A DNA stretch of 64,000 nt, from positions 21,219,566 to 21,283,565 of the forward strand of contig OX336340.1 in NCBI GenBank assembly GCA_946902875.1, given 5' to 3'. Under the pieces are notes generated by a model. It searched no databases, was not told where the DNA came from, and saw only the letters and a program-made list of their open reading frames with translations. The translations under genes were made by a program, and so were the position numbers. Below are positions 1 through 13,200 of this stretch, piece by piece. This DNA is from Nematopogon swammerdamellus. Lineage: Eukaryota; Arthropoda; Insecta; Lepidoptera; Adelidae. Within the stretch, counting starts at the first letter, position 1. Every line of letters starts with the position of its first letter.

Positions 1-2
1 GT

Positions 3-440
3 TATCTCGATTTAAGTGAAGATCTTCTAAACAAACTTGACAGACTGTTAAACATGTGCATTCGTTACATCTTTGGTCTGCGAAAGTATGACCATATTTC
101 TGAATATCGCACACGTTTACAGTGGCTCGACATTCGAAGTCGCAGGAATAGCCACGTACTCTCTCTTCTTTTCCGCACACTGAATGACCCTGCTGCTCCT
201 AAATACCTGAGTGAGCGGTTTGAGTTCCTTCGTTCCCATGGTCTCTCTCTGAGATCATCTGACAATCTACTTCTAGCAATACCAACTCACTCTAGTTCAT
301 TTAACACGGACTCATTCACAGTTAATGCGGCTCGCATGTGGAATCATTTGCCTGAACAGGTACGGCGCTGCACTACTATCCACATGTTTAGAGAACGTAT
401 TCGCAAACTGTTTCTATCTGATTCTGACGGCGACGAGTAA
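3..440 (+). pseudogene. Non-LTR retrotransposon RT, C-terminal end
   Basis: An open frame enters from the window edge and ends at TAA 438-440. It reads YLDLSEDLLNKLDRLLNMCI, then IFGLRKYDHISEYRTRLQWL, and later ARMWNHLPEQVRRC. These are the post-RT C-terminal motifs of jockey/I/CR1-group LINEs. An A/T-rich 3' UTR follows and ends near 774 in short repeats of TTTGA, a usual LINE tail. No RT core lies in the window, so activity cannot be judged. Confidence 0.75.
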
Positions 441-774
441 TATAAATTTCCCTTAATTACGTTCTTGTAACTTTTATTCAGATGGTTCTATATTATAAAA
501 TATATGTTTACATATGTATATGTAGTTTGTGTATAAATATAATATGTACGTACCTTATAGTATTTATTTTATGTATGTATCTATGTACCTATTGTTTGTG
601 TCCATTTATTTAATAGTTTTATTTTTCACGCTTCTCTCTTGCACTGCATTGTCCGCCCTATCAGCTTCTCCACATCCCAAAGGTTAGTTTGTAAAGAATG
701 CTACTCTGCATTAAACTCGCCTGTTGTTCCTTTTTATGGTGTACAATAAAGTATATTTTGATTTGATTTGATTT

Positions 775-1312
775 GACTATAAAATAACAAAATGCCTAGC
801 AATCTCGCAATAAAACTTTACAACGCTCATCCGGCGCTCACTTTAGAAGCAATTTTTTATTACAACTCGACTATAAAATAACAAAATGCCTAGTAATCTC
901 GCAATAAAACTTTACAACGCTCATCCGGCGCTCACTTTAGAAGCAATTTTTTATTACAACTCGACTATAAAATAACAAAATGGCTAGTAAACTCGCAATA
1001 GAACTTTACAACGCTCATCCGGCGCTCACTTTAGAAGCAATTTTTTATTACAACTCGACTATAAAATAACAAAATGGCTAGTAAACTCGCAATAGAACTT
1101 TACAACGCTCATCCGGCGCTCACTTTAGAAGCAATTTTTTATTACAACTCGATTATAAAATAACAAAATGGCTAGTAATCTCGCAATAAAACTTTACAAC
1201 GCTCATCCGGCGCTCACTTTAGAAGCAATTTTTTATTACAACTCGACTGTAGAATAACAAAATGGCTAGTAAACTAGCAATAAAACTTTACAACGCTCAT
1301 CCGGCGCTTACT
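775..1312 (+). repeat. 94-bp minisatellite, 6 copies
   Basis: Units begin GACTATAAAATAACAAAATG at 775, 869, 963, 1057, 1151 and 1245; the last is cut short. Each has the same GCTCATCCGGCGCTCAC core. Copies differ by single bases (for example CCTAGCAAT / GGCTAGTAA). It begins exactly where the LINE tail above ends. Confidence 0.95.
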
Positions 1313-1593
1313 TCAGCCGACACGGCACAATTTTAGACTTGACAATTTAATAGCTGACTAATTGTTGTTGAGAAAGTTCAGGCACAGCTGAACGGTGTAG
1401 GTTTCAATAGCTAAGCACATCCATGCGAGAAAAGGGTCGATTATCTTGAACTCGGGTAGTCCATTCAAAAATGGAATATAAAATTCCATGGTATTTATAA
1501 TTTTAATTTCAATTTTATATACCACACACAACGTCACGCTTATACCCAATATAGAGTTGCCAGATGATCTCACATGGCACCTGCGTCCAGGAC

Positions 1594-1947
1594 CTAAAAT
1601 CGTCTTTCGAAATTTATGTTTTTTACCCCTTTAAACCTTATCCGATTTTTACAATTCTTTTTTGTTGTAATAAGGACAGTCGAATCTACGTTCCTATCTT
1701 TTTATTTTATGAATGTCTAAAGTGATGACTCAATAAAGCTTAATGAACTTCATGGCATAAAAAAATTAAAAATTCAAATCTTTTCGGTCGAAATATTTTT
1801 TTTAGCTCTGGTGTTGTAGGTTTATTTCATCTAAACAAAAAATGGCAGGAACGTAGATTGGGCTGTCCTTAAGACAAGAAAAAAAACGGTAAAAATCGGA
1901 TAAGGTTTAGGGGGCTCGAAAACATAAATGCCGGAAGACGATTTTGT
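1594..1947. mobile_element. Foldback/MITE with inverted repeats over 100 bp
   Basis: The left arm (about 1594-1708) and right arm (about 1842-1947) are imperfect inverted copies. Shared blocks include AAAATCGTCTT at the ends, AAACCTTATCCGATTTTTAC and AATCTACGTTCCT. The centre is A/T-rich and noncoding. I could not settle a target duplication. Confidence 0.75.
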
Positions 1948-2099
1948 ATGGAGAAAATTAATTCCGTCTCGTCTTAAAGCCGTAATGTCCTATGTTTTTC
2001 ATAAATTCTCGCCACCTTGACTGAAAGAGGAGATATTCCATATTTCCAGATCCAGACAGTGAAAACTGCATGTAAATGAGCCGTTTCACTTCACCCACA

Positions 2100-2262
2100 C
2101 ACAGCCGTTAGCCTTTTTACCCAACTAAGAGTCCGGGTCCTTCAAGAGAGGCGTGAATAGGCCGACACCGCCGACATGGCATTCGCAACCGAATGACCAT
2201 GGGCGTCATTCATTAGACACCTTATGGGTGGCTCGGCGCCACCATGTCGTGCTTTCTATAAA
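2100..2262 (+). mobile_element. LINE-A family 3' end, 5'-truncated
   Basis: Matches the 3' end of the LINE at 45931-49690: AGAGGCGTGAATAGGCC, then GACATGGCATTCGCA and CACCTTATGGGTGGCTCGGC. It has lost all coding sequence except the last residues. Confidence 0.75.
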
Positions 2263-2267
2263 TAAAA

Positions 2268-2615
2268 AACCGGCCAAGTGCGAGTCGAACTCGCGCACCG
2301 AGGGTTCCGTATCGCCATGTCATGTTCTGCGTCACTCGCGATGGATTAGTTAAAATGCTTCATACTCTTTTCGGTAGATGGCGCGCATACACTTTTTAGT
2401 TTCTTATATGGGGACCCCGTGAATTTTTTACTTTTTCTTATTTTTATTATTATTTGTTGTTATATCGGCCATAATAACACATATTCTGTGAAAATTTCAA
2501 CGGGCTACGCTACCACCTATTACGGTTCAAGTGATACAGCCCTCGGACAGACGGACAGACAGGCGGCGTAGGCTTAGTAATAGGGTCCCGTACCGGATAC
2601 GGAACCCTAAAAAAA
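2268..2615 (+). mobile_element. Lepidopteran interspersed repeat (GTGCGAGTCG...GGAACCCTAAAA)
   Basis: Begins near GGCCAAGTGCGAGTCGAACT and ends ACGGAACCCTAAAAAAA, with a region of GGACAGAC repeats before the end. Related minus-strand copies lie at 28770-29045 and 44045-44765, with a short piece at 10262-10352. This type of sequence is common in Lepidoptera; I do not assign it to a named class. Confidence 0.6.
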
Positions 2616-2619
2616 GACG

Positions 2620-4740
2620 AAGGCAAAAGAAGGGTTATGATTTCGGCAGTGTGCGTATATTTATGTAGGTAGGTATGTAATGAAAGTATGCATGTAATGT
2701 AGAAGAGATAACTCTAGCCGTTGCAACTTTAACAATGAATTTTCTTCACTTATTTCTTACTCAACAACAAGTTCCGACTCCGCCGAGACCTCAACATGCA
2801 ACATCGCAACCCCGACAGGTTGCCTGCATATTTGCTCAACCAACACGCAAAGCGCCTCGCGCGCGACATCCCGCCTAATCGCGCGAACAAATAGAGGGGC
2901 CCAGCAGTAAATAATCCGTTTACATATTCAGCAAATATCCTGAGTATTCCAGAGCGCTAAAAGTAAAACCGAAATCGCTCCGAAGATTGAGGATGAGGAT
3001 TGAGCGCGAGGCAGAAGAAATAAATACGTAGAAGCGTTCTTGCCCACATGTACCTACTAAGGGCGATGCCGAAAGCCGAGCTGCATTCAGGTAAAGAAGA
3101 AAGAGAGAAAGAAAGAAAGTATGTTTATTTTCCCTATTTATGTCACAATGTACTTTACATTGTGAGTATACTCATATAAGTATACTCATATTACTCATAT
3201 ATACACTCGAGTGAGAAGAGAAAAAAGTATTGGCACAGCCTATGCCGCGACATAAACGATATACTTTCTCGAAATAGTAGTAACTATAAGGGCGAGGCCG
3301 AAGACCGAGCTGCGTTCAGGCATAGAATACTTAATAGTATTCAGGTACTTAAACGATAAATTTGGTTACTCTACTGAAGAAATTAAATCACTAAGGGCGA
3401 CTTACTTTACATATACGTATGAATTGGCGGGGAAACGAGTAACATACACACACAAAAAAAAATACAGACGAATTGAGAAGAGTATTTCTTTTGGGAAGTC
3501 GGTTGAAAAGTGCGCAATGTCAACGCAACGCGGCGTCTAGCTATCGTTATGCTCGGCGCGAGGTATCCCATCGGTCTACAAATATTGAATTAGGGTAGGG
3601 CCGTTCCTCCGGTATTGAGTTTCCGACAATGGAATTAAATATACCTACGTAAATCATTTTTATGCGGGCGCTCCGCTTGGAAAAACAATGAGCCAAAATA
3701 TTCGGATGTATTATTATTATGTGTATAAACAGCGACTCTGATGCTTTTGTTTGATGAAACAATGTGACTTATATCGATCTGTTTACAGGCGAAGTTAGTG
3801 GGAAGTAACCTATTGGTTAGGTACGCAATCTTATGCAAGAGAGAAGAGTGAGGTTCAGAACCCGATGGCACCAGACGAACTGATCTAATAGAAACATTTA
3901 GTTAGGCCTACACATACAGATCTCCTGCACGAAACTATAAAGGTGATCATCTGTAATTCCTCTCTACTCCTCTGTACCTCTGTATGTATGCAGAGAACTG
4001 CGCTTCTCTGTGCTTCATAAAGCAGATTACTTTCTTTTATTCATTTATTATTTAATTATCTCTTTTTAAATTTTTTGTTTGTTTACAATATAACATTTAA
4101 TGTTTTATCTCCTTTATACTTATGAATTTTGATATATTTAAATATCGTATTCGTGTTGCACAATGATTGTTTTCTTTTTAATATTATCATTTCTTTTTCC
4201 CCTATAATATATTTTATCTATCTGTGACCTGACCTGACACAATAAATTAAAATCAGGCTGGACTTAAAATCAGCGACGAAAGTCACAAGCAAAGATACAT
4301 ATTTAAATTTTTTATTCATTTAATATTAGTTATTTATTATCCTTAATCTAAGTTTTTATTCCGTTCAATGTACATTATTATTACTCAATGTGTATTATTT
4401 TTTACATGTGTCTTTTATAGCCTAATTTTTTATTACTTAGTTTAATTTTAATGTGTAAAATGTGTTAATTTTAAGACGTATGTTATCTATTTTTTAAGGT
4501 ATGTATCTGAGCCAACAATAAATATATTTCATTTCATTTCAGATAGATAGAAATATGTTATTGCTCCGAAAACATTTTACAGAAACATGATCAATATACT
4601 TAATTTACATGAAGGGCAGCAAAGTCGGCTACAATTTGAGCCTACCAAAGCAAGGTGCAAAGGAAAGTATTTTCAACCTACTTAATACGCCTTGGGTGGT
4701 GATACGTATCCCATCAAAATGTCAGCGTTAGAATGTTATT
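2620..4740. other. Intergenic, no gene seen
   Basis: No coding exon recognised. It has two copies of a short motif (AAGGGCGATGCCGAAAGCCG at about 3060 and a variant at about 3291), an (A/G)AAG-rich stretch near 3100, and a probable LINE 3' tail at 4500-4545 ending in TTTCA repeats. Confidence 0.5.
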
Positions 4741-4748
4741 TTAATACC

Positions 4749-4890
4749 TGTATTTATATTTCATTCATTTATTCACATTTCTTTTTATATCAATTTTACA
4801 TTTTATAAAATTAAAACATAAAATTGATTTAAAAACAAATGGAGTTTCCACCACCGGCGCGGCGGCGGCGGGCGATCGGGCCCCAAAGAG
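4749..4890 (-). mobile_element. 3' end of a restriction-like-endonuclease LINE
   Basis: On the minus strand it reads CGCCGGTGGTGGAAACTCC followed by a T-rich then A-rich tail. This matches the 3' end of the element at 57549-58280 (same GGTGGTGGAAACTCCGTTTG block). It is 5'-truncated. Confidence 0.65.
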
Positions 4891-5454
4891 AGAAACTTTT
4901 GAATACTATTTCATTTATTATTTATTTCTAATGGCTATGTTGAGGCACTTGTTTCGGGATCTATAATTTTAGCTAGGATTCGGTATATGAAAATTAGGGG
5001 TGTATGCATTATTAGAAGTGACATGTTATTTACAAAGTAAACCAGTCACTTCCTTTGGTAGAATTATATGCCCCATGAGGTTCTTAGGACTAGGGGGGGT
5101 GTGTGAAAACAAAACAACAATGTCCTTCATAAGTATTTATTTCTGTAATTTTTTCCTTCCGCCTTTGAAGGCGTAACGAAGGCAATAATATCAATACGAA
5201 GTTACCGAGAACATTTGTAAAGCTGCAATTTACATATCTTTCAGACCTTCCTTCCATTCCGTCACCAGCCGGCAGCCAGTCCTCGAGTATTACTTACCGA
5301 GCGTACAGTCGGCTTACAGTAGAATTGGTAACAACGAAAATGTAAAATATAATAACAATTTTGCGGCTAGCGCTATCATTACGCGAATATAATAAACTAG
5401 GAGACGCCACAAGCGATCAGTTAAGACGGCGATTGCTCAATTACAATACAATGT

Positions 5455-5830
5455 ATTATGCGTGGCAAATCAGGTGGCACTGACAGTTTGCGCGTGACGT
5501 CACCACCAGCTAGTCCAAGCGCCGATAGCAACACAATTGGGATATACATTTGTTCATTGTGCCGTTTACGCGTGAAAGTGATATTTATTTTAAGTTTTTT
5601 TTTCTCATGTCAGCAATCACGTTCATGCCGCGATTAAATGCTAAATAATCCGATGACCAAACGCCCAAGAACATCCATGCGTGCCTGCATTAACTACCTC
5701 GACGGCGAATAGTTCAGTCAGTACGAATAGGATACAAAATATAATAATATACACAAAATTTTGTTGGACAAGTCACAGCCGAGTGTGACAAGGTTGTCGT
5801 GCCACCTGATTTGGCGCGGATAATAGTATA
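5455..5830. mobile_element. Candidate MITE with about 25-bp inverted ends
   Basis: Left end ATTATGCGTGGCAAATCAGG and right end CCTGATTTGGCGCGGATAAT are inverted copies with few mismatches, about 375 bp apart. Small open frames inside are not conserved-looking. No target duplication was confirmed. Confidence 0.5.
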
Positions 5831-6534
5831 ATCACACAATAAACACGTAGCAACATAATAGAGTATCGAGAATGGCGAATCGGATACAAAAAGTGAGTGT
5901 GGCTCGCCTCCGTAATGCAATGATTGGTGTTTCTCCTTACTGTGATGTGCGTGCGACCCGCGCGGGCGTGGGCCCCTCGTTGGGCGCCACCACACAAGCA
6001 ATAAATAACTCAACAACTACATTATTTACACTACGAGCGAAAGGGCACGGGAGGAAGCGACTGCGAGTCACAGCCCTCGTCAATTTTTATATCCCTATCT
6101 AACATACATTAAAATATAACAATTTACACAATTATTTCGAGCCCTATCGGTCCTAAATGTGTTCAAAAGATCGTAAATGTATGCAGCTAAAATGTAATAA
6201 TAATATTAATTAGCAATACAACTTTTCGACTAGCAAAGTTTAAAACCCGTCAGCGGTAACTGTGTACCATATAGGAAAATAAATTTTTTAGTCAAAAAAT
6301 ACACGATCTTTGCGCAAAAAAAATAAAGAGTTATTTACTTTACAAATCAAATTAACACTTTATACACTACGTGAATTAGAACTGAATTTCCTAAATAATG
6401 AATATTTTTTACCATTGAAATGTATAAAAAACTTTGTAATTTTCTATTCTACAGAGTGGAGAGCCTAAGCGAGAATATGAATTGTCTCGCACTACTTTAA
6501 ATAAATAAATACCTACTCTCTAAATTAGTCTAGT

Positions 6535-6966
6535 GCGATAGGAATACTGAAAGAGCGGTATGATGGAGCTATGAACGGTGTCTATGAAATTACGACAATA
6601 CAATTGGACAAACAGTACCAAAAAAACAGCATTAAAGCGGCGCGTGATCGGCGCGGTCTTGACTTGAACTCTTGATCTTAGGGTCCGAGGTTCGAATTCG
6701 CCCGACATGCACCAACAAGTTTTTTCTGATGGAAAAATTTACGTGCACACCGTTCGGAACCGGTGTAAAACTGTAGGTCCCTTCCCTTATTGGTACGCAC
6801 CGTACTGGATGTAAGATGGCCGCATAGCAGCCTCGGCTGTGTTCTCCTCTAATCCAGTGTCTAAAGGAAAGTCTCCGATATGGCACCTTCTCGGAGATGA
6901 TATTGGCTCATCCGAGCATGTGCTCCGGCCCCTCTGACTCAGCCACCCCATACCAGATTACATAAA
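6535..6966 (+). mobile_element. S2 retroposon (tRNA-derived SINE-like)
   Basis: Carries a B-box-like GAGGTTCGAATTCG at about 6689, then AAAACTGTAGGTCCCTTCCC, then GTAAGATGGCCGCATAGCAG, and ends CCATACCAGATTACATAAA. Other copies lie at 19390-19775, 40300-40590 and, in minus orientation, 42896-43716. Confidence 0.75.
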
Positions 6967-7184
6967 AAATTTAAAACGATGGGATCTCGTGACTTGTATG
7001 AAGTAAGCCAACCGGTCCTTACTAGCCGGCGCACCGACCACGCCTTCTTTTCCCCTCTAATCAAGTTGAATGTTCTGTGATTCCAATAGATGGCGTTATA
7101 TTTGGCCTAAGGTAAAGTATGAGAGAGTAGAAGCTATGCGGGAGGTGGTTGTGTGAGTATGAGTGAGATTGTGTGTTTGTTGAC

Positions 7185-7284
7185 TTATAACTCGCAGAAC
7201 TCGTTGAGGAGCGCCTTCAGCTCCTTGTTGTGGGCGGCCTTGGAGCCGGTGGCGGGCGAAGCCGCCGGCGGGCGCCCGTTGAAG
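7185..7284 (-). CDS. OGDH: OGDH exon 21 (terminal coding exon)
   Basis: Residues 993-1025 and the TAA stop: [20 protein letters not shown] then [13 protein letters not shown]. It matches the GRxPAAxPATGxK tail of animal OGDH. The acceptor is TGTGCAG. The 3' UTR continues toward 7100. I see no clear AATAAA on the minus strand before the S2 retroposon at 6535-6966. Confidence 0.93.
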
Positions 7285-10200
7285 CTGCACACAACACACA
7301 ACGCGCATCGTTTACATTTTGCCTCTATCCATTTCAACTGGGTAAGAAAGAGACAGCGTCATGTTTTTTAGTCACATTTACAGTTCACGGCAGCAAATTA
7401 TGTGTGTCGAGGTTAATTTTTTTAAAATCTTTATTTTGTTTAAGGCTTTAGCCATTTTTGGCTGTGGCAGCCCCATAGTAACTATAGTGATATTTTAATC
7501 CACTTCAGCACGAATCAATGCCTGTGACCTAGAACGATAAAAAAAGCTATGGACCCCAAACCCTATCCTCGCCAGTGTAACACGATATAAGTAAAAGCAT
7601 ACTTGTTTCATTGGACAGTTGTGCGCTGGCCCGTCAGTCTGTCATCGGCCGCGTTCGCAAAAACCTGTTTAAAATGCCCGCAAGCTCTGTGTTTACGTGT
7701 AAAAACACTACAGCCAAGTTTAGTGTGCACAATAGTGGAATATCTTATCATCGGTAAGTACACTCCGCTCCCCGCCACTCGGCGACGCTAGTTCTCATAC
7801 AAGCATTTGACATTCCGGCGTCCATAGCTTTTTTTATCGTTCTAGCCTGTGACTTTACAAAAAACTTAGAATAGGTTTAGAAAGATTAGGTTAAGATTAG
7901 ATACTGTTTAGAAAGAAAAAATCCAGTAGTAGAGCGTCGTCCCTGTCGCACAGATATGTGCGAGTTCGCGCGACAGGTAAACGCTCTACAACCATCCTCA
8001 TTATAAAGCTCGATACGCATTATTTGCTGCCAGGAACTGTACATTGTTTAGTAAATGTTAACTTTGTTTTCATACATTACGTCCTTGCAATATACCGAGG
8101 GTCGATTACTTGTGTCAGCATTAGCAGTACAAGCCTAGTCTTGTTTGTGAAGGCAAGTGAGTTAAGCCATTTTGTCACGAAACAACAAAATGCAGTAACA
8201 ATTAACCAAACCCGACACATTTTAATGAACCGTTTACTCACAAAACCGCACGACACAACGTTTTGCTAATGACAATTCGGCTATTTCGTCTCTGCCGCTA
8301 TGTTGTTACAAGTTTTTGCTAATGACAATTCGGCTATTTCGTCTCCGCCGCTATGTCGTTACAAATTTTTGCTAATGACAATTCGGCTATTTCGTCTCTG
8401 CCGCTATGTTGTTACAAGTTTTTGCTAATGACAATTCGGTTATTTCGTCTCTGCCGCTATGTTGTTACAAGTTTTTGCTAATGACAATTCGGCTATTTCG
8501 TCTCCGCCGCTATGTCGTTACAAGTTTTTGCTAATGACAATTCGGCTATTTCGTCTCTGCCGCTATGTTGTTACAAGTTTTTGCTAATGACAATTCGGTT
8601 ATTTCGTCTCTGCCGCTATGTTGTTACAAGTTTTTGCTAATGACAATTTGGCTATATTTTCGTCTCTGCCGCTATGTTGTTACAAGTTTTTGCTAATGAC
8701 AATTCGGCTATTTCGTCTCTGCCGCTATGTTGTTACAAGTTTTTGCTGTGAAAACATGGCCATTGTACGAAATTTCTTGATGAACTTTCTCACAATAGAC
8801 AGCATGACGCGTTTTGTTAATCGGCGAATGCGCTCATCTGTTTGCCTGCCGTGTCGTGCTGGAATCATCCGTCGTGGAAAATCGTACGAGCTACAGGTGA
8901 CGTGTGTTGTGGTGTCGCGACCGCAAAACGTGTCGTGCAGTGTGTCGTGCTAAAATGGCCGTAGAATCAGATTCACTACGCTTTGTTAAACAGCAAATAA
9001 ATTGTCGAGACATTTTGTTAGCAAACATACATATTTTAAAAATACATTCTAAAATGGGAGTAATCACATGAAAAGTTCATGTGATGATGATGAGGTTAAA
9101 AATGTGCATTATCTAAGTGCGCAAATTAAAATATTAGCAGTGCAAACCAACAGTAGAGTAGGCGGTAGTAAATAATGAAGATAAGGCTTTAGAAAAAGAC
9201 AATGCGGTTGTAGAGCGTTGTCTCTGCCACACGAACTCGCACGCCTCTGTGCGACCGGGATGACGTTGTACAACCGGCTTTCTTTCTAAAGCCCACTTAG
9301 TGTACAGACAGCTAAATAAAATGTTGAATAAGTCAGAAGGAAAAAGAAATTGAACTAAATACAACAGCAGTGCACACCTCACACAATGAAAAATTACTAA
9401 TTAACTTCAAAACATGATAGAAATAAAACAACAGATGCATTAATGTATTGTGATGATATCTGAAAATCGTTAAAAACCCCCCACAACGTCAGAATTGAGA
9501 AAGCTATTGAGCTGAGCCAAACCGCTGGTTCAGATCAAACCAAATGAAGTCCCGAGTGTGTGTAAAATTTTCATTGTGCGAAGAGAAAGTAACAGAAATT
9601 AAGCGATCGGGCCTCTACTCGGTTTGAATCCTCACCTAATTGCGCGGTTTGGCGCATCTTTAGCTGGGGACGGTTCGTTTTGTTCGGTTTGTTCGGATGT
9701 TTGCGGTTCACTGCGGCCAAACAGGCCGCTGAACCAGGAGCTAGCTTTTGAGAAGCTTCTGCAATCATCAAACCAGATATTCAATCATCAATGCGAACGG
9801 AAGACCAGTCCGTGTTAGTTGAAATTGAGCCCAGTGTGAAATTACAAGTTGTTAAATTAATTGGATAAAAACATGCTACCCCCCTTGAGTCCCAAGACCA
9901 TTTTAGTTGCGCGCAGATTAGGCGCCGCGCGGCGCGAGCCTACATAAACTCAAATATTTTGTAAACTAATGAACTCAGATCAATAAACTCTTTTGCCACG
10001 TAAAACTGATGAAATTAGCCACAAAATGATGTAACACAAGCGAAGAAGCACAGACGGATTGTTTTAACTCCAGGAAAAACAAACTACGCCCGAAATTTTT
10101 CGGAATTTCTTCTAACCTATAATGATTTTTTTTGAATTTTTCTAATCTAGATAAACATTTATTTTACACATATATCTCGTCAAAAACTAGCTTTTGACGA

Positions 10201-13200
10201 GCTATATATGTGCGCGTCATCATGATCTATCATTCATTACGCCAAACTTCAAGTTTCTACGTTACTTCGTTTTTGAAAGAAACCTCTGTGACAGATGGAC
10301 AGACATCGGAGTGATCTTATAATGGTTCCGTTTTTCCGTACGGAACCATAAAAATGACGACGAGGTGTGCGGTATGAGGAATAAGGTGTGAGGTATAAGG
10401 AATTAGGCGTGAGATATATGTGATGTCAGGTATGATTTGTCCGATGATGGAGACTCACTTGAGCTCCTTCTGTCCCTGGAGCAGGGTGCGGAAGCGAGGC
10501 TCGACGTACGTCCACGAGCCCTGGTTCTTGTGCTCCTCCTGCGTCCACAGCAGCTTCGCGTTCGGATACTTGCCCACCTCCGCCTTGATCAGGTCGTACG
10601 GGAACGGCGAGATCTGTTCCACCCTGCGAACGTTGCATATTATTACATTAGTCGCTTGGGATTGACACGAGACGTGAGAAATCTCCCGTTCGGAATCAGT
10701 TTGAGATTTTATATTTGAAGTAGCTGTTGCCACTTTGAACTCGACTTTGCTTCGGGTGGCATAGAATCAACGACGGCACATAAGTCGATCGTTACAGATT
10801 TTGTGCTTCACTAGTTAGGATACCTACATGAAATGAACCTACCTAGTTAGACAGTTTGAAGTAGATATCGTGCAATGTTACTTTATCCCTGTATTATTTT
10901 TTTACTTTGTAACTGTTATTTTCACGGCCAACTGAGAAACATTTAACCCAAATTTGTAGTAGTAAAATAGAAAAATAGAAAAGTTACATGGTGTCCCCAC
11001 ACCCTCTCTGCTTTACCCCTAAGGCAGAGATCAATATTATATTATAATCCGACTGGGAGTGACTAATCGCAGACCTACAGCAAGTATGAAGGTACGCTTG
11101 GTACCTGGCAATAGCGATCTCGTTCTCGAGTTTCCTGTCGCGCCGCTCCTTGAGCAGGTCGTAGTAGACGCGGCCGGAGCAGAACACCAGCTTCTTCACG
11201 CTCGATGGGTTGTTGGCCGCCGGGCCCTCCTCAGGAATAACCCTGCAGACGAAGCCATAACATTACTGTTCTGACTCGAAATGTATTGCGCAAACACACA
11301 AGCAGAAATTCTCATGTTCAACCAACTGACACTCAAATCTAAATATATATCACAATAATACCCCGCATACGACCGAATGTCCATGGGCGTCGTGAGACAT
11401 CTCATGGGTGGATCGGCGCCATATGTCTCGTATTCAATTAAAAAAAAATTATAAATAAATAAAAAATTTTATACAAAAAAATCGTGTATTGCCCGTGGTA
11501 CCACCAGGTATCTAGGGATAGTGAATTCATGCATACATTTACATTTATAATTTTATTCTACACTAATGCATACACAGCGCATAAAAAAGATTATTGAAAC
11601 AGGTACATTCCTACTAACCCATACCAAATAATGAAACCGAACAAAAAAAAACACTCAAAGAACCTCCTCCTTTAGGAAGGTGTGGATCTAAGCTTGCGAT
11701 GGTTTCACCGAACATATCCGGGCCCATCGGCAGTAGAGGAGGGTATTAATCGAGGCCGGGACTAGCGAGTGGCCACTCTAAATTTCCCGCGCATGCTTCA
11801 CGTTTCGGCTCGATTCAAGCCCTCGTCAGCTAGTCTGCGTTGACTAGGACGCGGGGAAACCACCAGTCCCGCTCTCGACTTCCCTCTCTCTACCTATCCA
11901 TATTCTGTAGGATGATTCCAGTGACGTTTTCGAAGCTCTCTCCATATATCACGTCGATCTTGGGAGCCCTAGATTCTTGAAGAGACTGTAGAGCGACTTC
12001 GCTGGCTCTTGCTCCGACTTCCACAGCGAAGAGATCAGTCTTGAATCCGTTTCTCACAATCCGGTCTACTAAGTTGCAGTACTTGTTAAGTTTGATGTTG
12101 TGGTCCTTCGGTATGTTACTTTCCCATGGAACTGTAAGTTCAACAAGTACTACATGCTTTGAAGTCGGTTAAAAACAGACGTAAGTCTAACGTTTTTGTT
12201 TCAAAAATAGGTTAAGTTACTCAGTTCAAAATGTAATTTTTTGTAAACATGTCAACTATGTATCTGAATATCATTGTATTTCTTCATAATAAATAAATTT
12301 GTTCGTTTTGTTTGTTAAATTTGCTAAGGGGTACCGATGAAAGTATAATTAGGAACCGCTGGTCTAAAAGATCAGTCGACTGCCCGGCGGTATACCTTTT
12401 GAATGTGGTGCCCTCCTTCATCTCGTCGAAGGAGGACTTGGCCTCCGGATGGCGCAGCAGCGACTTGGGCGTCATGAGGATGAGCGGCTTGCGGAAGGGC
12501 AGCGCGATCTGCCGACGCAGGATGTGGAAGTAGCTCGCGGGCGTCGAGCAGTTCGCCACGATCCAGTTGCAGTCGTGCAGTTGCAGAACTACACACACAC
12601 ATTCACATTCTATTTGTTTTGAACTGACCATGGTATGCTTAGGTATGCACCAAAGTATTTGGACACCGGGTGGCTAAGCTCAAGTGGCAGTGCCGAAGAG
12701 ACGATGACCATTGGAGTAACCATGTCCTACACTGGCGGCCGTGGACAGGAAAACGGAGTGTGGGAAGACCACCCGCCAGGTGGGACGACATCAAGTGCAT
12801 CGGCGGAAAGCAGTGGTTCCGTACCGCTGAAGGCCGGGAGGACTGGAGGAAAATTGGAGAGGCTATGTCCAGCAGTGGACGTTTACACGCTGACTGACTG
12901 ACTGACATGGTATGCTTAGGAAAATCTCATTCAATCAAGAGACATCTTGGAACAGTCGGCAATCTTGCGATCTAGATGATCTAAGATCTAAATCCTTTGA
13001 AACATTTTAAGTGGATCAGCCCGCACGAATGGCCGCTCACCACAAGCCACTTCCGTGAAGGAAAACGGCATAAAGTTTTCTTGAATGTTGTCCGACTAGT
13101 CGTGTAGCATTCGTGGACCGGCGAGCCGGAGGTTGCAAAAAAGCGCAAAATTTTGGGATTCACTTGCATACATAGCAGACAGTTCTTTGTGGGATCAATC

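Noticed and set aside
5714..6102. Overlapping frames of 74-100 residues
   Set aside because: Low-complexity, no conserved motif, overlapping a candidate MITE.
8265..8744. CRISPR-like regular repeats
   Set aside because: Direct 53-bp units with no unique spacers, in an animal intron: a minisatellite.
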